NCBI RefSeq assembly: GCF_003480435.1
Contig: NZ_QUJB01000039.1
Span: forward strand, 1 to 9,874
Direction: 5' to 3'
Source of the DNA: Clostridium sp. AM30-24
GTDB lineage: Bacteria; Bacillota; Clostridia; Lachnospirales; Lachnospiraceae
DNA: 9,874 nucleotides
The translations under genes were made by a program, and so were the position numbers. Positions 7,475-9,874 of the stretch are shown in pieces. The notes beneath the pieces are model-generated. The model worked only from the letters and a program-made list of their open reading frames with translations, was not told the DNA's origin and did no database searches. The stretch's first letter is position 1. Every line of letters starts with the position of its first letter.

Positions 7475-8078
7475 TTAATCCAAAACCCCAGAATCGGTTA
7501 CTGGTCCTTTAATCAATTTTCCATCTCCATAAAAATATGTTTTACGTTCATAATAACCTATGTCATCTTGATCCCCACCATAACGAATCTTTCCTGAAAT
7601 TGTAACGGTATCATATTTTCCTGCAACCGCAGCAGCTACACTTGCCGCAACTCTTACACCAACCCATGGCGCTGCAGCAGCTATAACTCCTGCAATGACA
7701 GCAGATGTAAGACCTCCTGTCTCTATCTCCTGTGTTGCCATATCCTGCCATGCTTCCCACTTGATTGTTCCTGATCTCCCACTATTAGCTGTTGCAAACT
7801 CATTTATATTTAAGCTTTGTCTGATATATCCAGTCTCGCATAATTTTATATTGTCAACAAATATTGCTCCATTATAATTTACAATTGTATGCAATATTGC
7901 CCCATCTTTTCCTTTGACATACACAATAGTTTTTTCGCTGCTGTTTTCACGTTTCAAAATATAATTATCTGTTTCCAGATAATTGTCTGCTACATTCATT
8001 GTTGTTGCATATGTAGAAACAAACATTGTAGAAATAAGAAGACAAGATAAACATAATGTTAAAAATATTTTTTTTCAC
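7475..8078 (-). CDS. Secreted protein of unknown function; signal peptide out of frame by one base in an A8 tract
   Basis: The intact frame runs from an ATG at 8026 (183 aa). That start has no good ribosome binding site and falls inside what reads as a signal peptide. Upstream in the same frame is KKIFLTLCLSCLLISTMFVSTYA, interrupted here only for reporting at IST/MFV: positive start, hydrophobic core, likely cleavage after Ala in STYA. The codon just before KKI would be the GTG at 8078, which has a strong AAGGAGG seven bases upstream, but that GTG is one base out of frame: the tract has eight A's where seven would give a continuous 200-residue protein. The mature part has a beta-like N-terminal half, a hydrophobic Ala/Gly/Val-rich stretch (about 104-136 of the 183) that could insert into a membrane, and a Tyr-rich polar tail. 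No family is recognised. Coordinates include the frameshifted signal peptide. It is last in the cassette. Confidence 0.7.
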
Positions 8079-8085
8079 AGAACTT

Positions 8086-8092
8086 CCTCCTT
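8086..8092 (-). promoter_or_regulatory. Ribosome binding site that marks the GTG start at 8078
   Basis: On the minus strand AAGGAGG lies seven bases before GTG at 8078-8076. It is the only strong site near the secreted-protein gene. It directs ribosomes to the frame that currently ends early, which is why the start at 8026 is unlikely to be the original one. Confidence 0.75.
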
Positions 8093-8131
8093 TGCTTTTA
8101 GATAAATCTCCATCTTAAAATTTTAATAGAT

Positions 8132-8452
8132 TCATTTTTTACCAATTCTAGCTGCTGTTATTACTGCAATCGTTAATACTATGTAACTCCAAATTTTTCC
8201 ATTTGTATGCAACCAAATTCCACCGCTAAATATGACAACCGGAACATTAATAAATAATTTTTCAGACAACGTCAAAGAACTTTGCTGTACTATCTCAGGA
8301 ATAGTAAAGAACAAGATTGTTACACCCGTTAGCCTGAGAACAAACTCATGATCCATCCCCGTTTTATCAAATACATATGCAACAACAACAATAACTGTTA
8401 TAATCAAGTATGCCTTACACAGCAATATTTGTTTTTTTTTATCTCTGAACAT
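8132..8452 (-). CDS. Small membrane protein with about four helices, 106 aa
   Basis: No family is recognised. The product is mostly hydrophobic with four predicted membrane segments near residues 10-28, 38-54, 66-82 and 87-103. The N-terminus (MFRDKKKQ) and C-terminus (ARIGKK) are basic, which by the positive-inside rule puts both ends in the cytoplasm. GGGAGG lies seven bases before the ATG, a strong site. The lysine codons 5-7 form an A9 tract. It ends 53 bases before the GTG of the secreted protein and is preceded by a 122-base gap in which I see no terminator or convincing promoter. Tiny multi-helix proteins encoded next to secreted hydrophobic proteins are often immunity proteins, but nothing in the sequence proves that here. 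Confidence 0.8.
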   Translation of the reverse strand: MFRDKKKQILLCKAYLIITVIVVVAYVFDKTGMDHEFVLRLTGVTILFFTIPEIVQQSSLTLSEKLFINVPVVIFSGGIWLHTNGKIWSYIVLTIAVITAARIGKK

Positions 8453-8574
8453 TTATTTTCCTCCCTTCCAATGCTCAACATATTTTTTTCAACACTTTTA
8501 CATATGTATTGCGTTATCAGAGAAACTAATTAGCACAGCTATTTTCCAGTATTCTGTCCATAAATTGGTATGAC

Positions 8575-9243
8575 CTACTCGAATGTTAGAATATCATGAT
8601 CAGAAACAGGGATATATTCGGCTGAATTTTTTAATCCAATTCTCAAAAAGTCGATTTTTTTAATTCGTTTTTCTTTTTCACTATATGTAACAACCATGGT
8701 CCGCTTAGTAAAAAGGAAGAGAATATTGGAATTTAAAGTTCCGGCTTCAGAGTCCTTATTGCGTTGTATAAACTCTATATGATAAACTGTTTCTTCCTCA
8801 CCTTTTTCTACATTGATATTTTTTACATTTGTCATATTCAATTCTTCCCATATACCGCCTATGATGCTTTTTAAATTGTTGCCAGTGGGAATAGAAACGT
8901 CTGAGGGGACATCTTCTGGTGAACCGCCATTAAAAGCAAGTTTTCGACCATTTTCAAATGACTCGAATATGTCAACAATTTTTCGATTTCCGTTTCCTTC
9001 GAAGTTATATGTTGTTCTTTTGTAATAAAAGCCATCTCTACGAGTTTCATATTCATATTCAACAAAAACTTTTGATGTGGAATCACCTTCTTGCAATGTT
9101 GATTCATGAGTAATGAAGCCTTGCTGACTGTTAAGCGTTGCTCTCCACATACTATTGAGCTTTCGAGCTTTTGTTGGAAATAGCCCCCAAATCACTATAA
9201 AAAGAATACTACCTATAATGCTTAGATATATAATTTTTTTCAT
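8575..9243 (-). CDS. Membrane-anchored extracytoplasmic protein of unknown function, 222 aa
   Basis: Residues 1-3 are MKK and residues 4-20 form one hydrophobic helix ending in WGLFP, with no lipobox and no clear cleavage site, so this is probably an N-terminal anchor with the rest outside the cell. The remaining 200 residues are polar and rich in alternating beta-type strands (for example VFVEYEYE at 59-66, ETVYHIEFI at 151-159, TMVVTYSEK at 182-190), loosely like LolA-type lipid-binding folds; this is an impression only. There is no Shine-Dalgarno sequence before the ATG, but the upstream small ORF stops only seven bases before it, so translation is probably coupled. Codons 2-4 contain an A7 tract. 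Confidence 0.8.
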   Translation of the reverse strand: MKKIIYLSIIGSILFIVIWGLFPTKARKLNSMWRATLNSQQGFITHESTLQEGDSTSKVFVEYEYETRRDGFYYKRTTYNFEGNGNRKIVDIFESFENGRKLAFNGGSPEDVPSDVSIPTGNNLKSIIGGIWEELNMTNVKNINVEKGEEETVYHIEFIQRNKDSEAGTLNSNILFLFTKRTMVVTYSEKEKRIKKIDFLRIGLKNSAEYIPVSDHDILTFE

Positions 9244-9250
9244 AAATCAA

Positions 9251-9409
9251 TTACTCAATTATTAAAGTGTATTTCTGCTGCAAGTCGTTAATTAATGATT
9301 CCCTGTAGTCTTGCCATAATTCGTCGCTCTTTAGACTGTTAATAAGATGATTGACATTAAAAAAATTTTCTTTCTTATCATCTAAAAATTTTTGAATTAT
9401 AGCATCCAT
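9251..9409 (-). CDS. Small ORF, 52 aa, with an in-frame extension across a TGA
   Basis: From ATG at 9409 the frame encodes 52 residues, beginning MDAIIQKFLDDKKENFF and ending QQKYTLIIE, a charged, helix-like sequence that reads as a genuine protein. It stops seven bases before the membrane-anchored gene, so it heads the operon. There is no ribosome binding site near this ATG. A near-perfect one (AGGAGGTGA, 9466-9474) lies further upstream, before an ATG at 9460 in the same frame, but the fifth codon of that longer version is TGA. The true product is therefore uncertain: a 52-residue protein, a 69-residue protein made by decoding the TGA, or a broken gene. No homologous family is recognised. 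Confidence 0.5.
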   Translation of the reverse strand: MDAIIQKFLDDKKENFFNVNHLINSLKSDELWQDYRESLINDLQQKYTLIIE

Positions 9410-9460
9410 GCAGATTCTGCGGAATATGCACTTTAACCAGTTACATCAAAAAAAACACAT
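9409..9460 (-). other. Start region with in-frame TGA and a following hairpin
   Basis: ATG (9460-9458) is followed by TGT TTT TTT and then TGA (9448-9446), after which the frame stays open through twelve codons to ATG 9409 and on to the stop at 9251. Reading the TGA as an amino acid gives a start of M-C-F-F-x-C-N-W-L-K-C. Beginning 15 bases after the TGA, TGCA-T-ATTC (9430-9422) pairs with GAAT-C-TGCA (9417-9409), nine positions with one mismatch, around a CGCA loop. The same hairpin covers the first base of ATG 9409. It may be a recoding signal, a leader-peptide control, or chance. Confidence 0.35.
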
Positions 9461-9498
9461 AAAAATCACCTCCTATAAATAGGATTTACTATACCTCT

Positions 9499-9528
9499 AG
9501 TGTAACAGGAATAGTAATAGTGTGTCAA
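9499..9528 (-). promoter_or_regulatory. Promoter of the four-gene cassette, with TAGTGT direct repeats
   Basis: On the minus strand a perfect TTGACA (9523-9528) and TACACT (9499-9504, four of six matches) are 18 bases apart, placing transcription start near 9490, just before the strong ribosome binding site at 9466-9474. On the plus strand the word TAGTGT occurs at 9498-9503 and 9518-9523, 20 bases apart, covering the -10 box and touching the -35 box. This is where a repressor would bind, but the repeat alone does not identify one. Confidence 0.65.
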
Positions 9529-9834
9529 TTTACATTTTTATTAAGAATAATATAGATAATAGATGTCATCGATCATTTATAACAGTCGTTATATAAAAAT
9601 CCATATTATGATTTCCAAAACTATATTATTTGAGCTTTTGATAAGGCTTTTGAGATGGGAAAATCAAACGACCTGACGAACTTTCATTTTATAGAAGGCC
9701 GTTCTATTTGTCATGCCCGCATAAAAGCGTGCATGCTTCAATTTAAGAAATACCGTCGGTGGTCTTTCCTATAAAGTTAGAAACATGCGCCGCCGGGTGC
9801 ACTAAAAAAAAGAAGAGGCATGAATTGCACAAAA
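9529..9834. other. AT-rich region without a confident gene
   Basis: About 300 bases between the cassette promoter and the IS end. It contains a short palindrome, TATAAC-AGTC-GTTATA (9578-9593), and one weak small ORF described separately. I see no tRNA, terminator or longer coding frame here. The right half is less AT-rich than the left, and its patchwork look fits debris left by an insertion sequence, but no remnant could be identified. Confidence 0.5.
9655..9774 (+). CDS. Doubtful 39-aa ORF
   Basis: ATG at 9655 has TAAGG nine bases upstream and opens a 39-residue frame, MGKSNDLTNFHFIEGRSICH followed by a basic segment ending KKYRRWSFL. The composition is protein-like, but the length is short and no family is recognised. 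It lies directly before the presumed IS end, where such short frames often arise by chance or from element remnants. Confidence 0.2.
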   Translation: MGKSNDLTNFHFIEGRSICHARIKACMLQFKKYRRWSFL

Positions 9835-9874
9835 TGAAGTGACCCCCAAAAGTTAGACAATATTTTGAAGTAAA
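9835..9874 (+). mobile_element. Probable left end of an IS3-type insertion sequence (continues beyond window)
   Basis: The sequence from TGAAG at 9835 through GACCCCCAAAAGTTAGACA looks like the terminal inverted repeat of IS3/IS150-group elements, which typically start with TG and carry a CCCC-AAAAGTT-GAC core. The transposase would lie to the right, outside the window. Neither the other end nor a target-site duplication can be seen, so the identification rests on this repeat alone. Confidence 0.5.

Overview
The window looks like Clostridia (Firmicutes), most like a Lachnospiraceae genome. The evidence is strong GGAGG-type ribosome binding sites, clean sigma-A promoters, a fused 2-hydroxyacyl-CoA dehydratase activase, and a lipoprotein of a type common in clostridia. 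This assignment comes from gene content alone.

Layout. (1) Positions 1-1056, minus strand, AT-rich: the first codons of a probable HIT-family protein at the left edge, a 182-residue protein of unknown function, and a small DUF4829-like lipoprotein. (2) Positions 1155-2513, minus strand: a MATE-family efflux transporter, with its own promoter and a leader holding three overlapping hairpins. (3) Positions 2514-2967: a divergent control region between the MATE gene and the activase, with a good promoter for each. (4) Positions 2968-7380, plus strand: one 1470-residue protein. It joins two ATPase (activator) domains, a cysteine motif and two dehydratase-like regions. A rho-independent terminator follows. 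The GC content of regions 2 and 4 is visibly higher than that of the flanks.

(5) Positions 7475-9460, minus strand, AT-rich: a four-gene cassette of unrecognised proteins behind one strong promoter near 9500. In transcription order it holds a small ORF with an in-frame TGA after a near-perfect ribosome binding site, a membrane-anchored extracytoplasmic protein, a four-helix small membrane protein, and a secreted protein with a hydrophobic Ala/Gly-rich segment. The secreted protein's signal peptide is out of frame by one base in an A8 tract. (6) Positions 9529-9874: mostly non-coding, ending in what looks like the terminal repeat of an IS3-type insertion sequence.

The MATE gene and the activase look like resident chromosome. 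The right-hand cassette is the most novel part: a secreted protein next to a tiny membrane protein resembles a toxin/immunity or surface-exposed module, but no member has a recognised function. Two features there may be biology or plain damage, namely the A8 frameshift and the UGA codon with a downstream hairpin. Both deserve comparison with related genomes.
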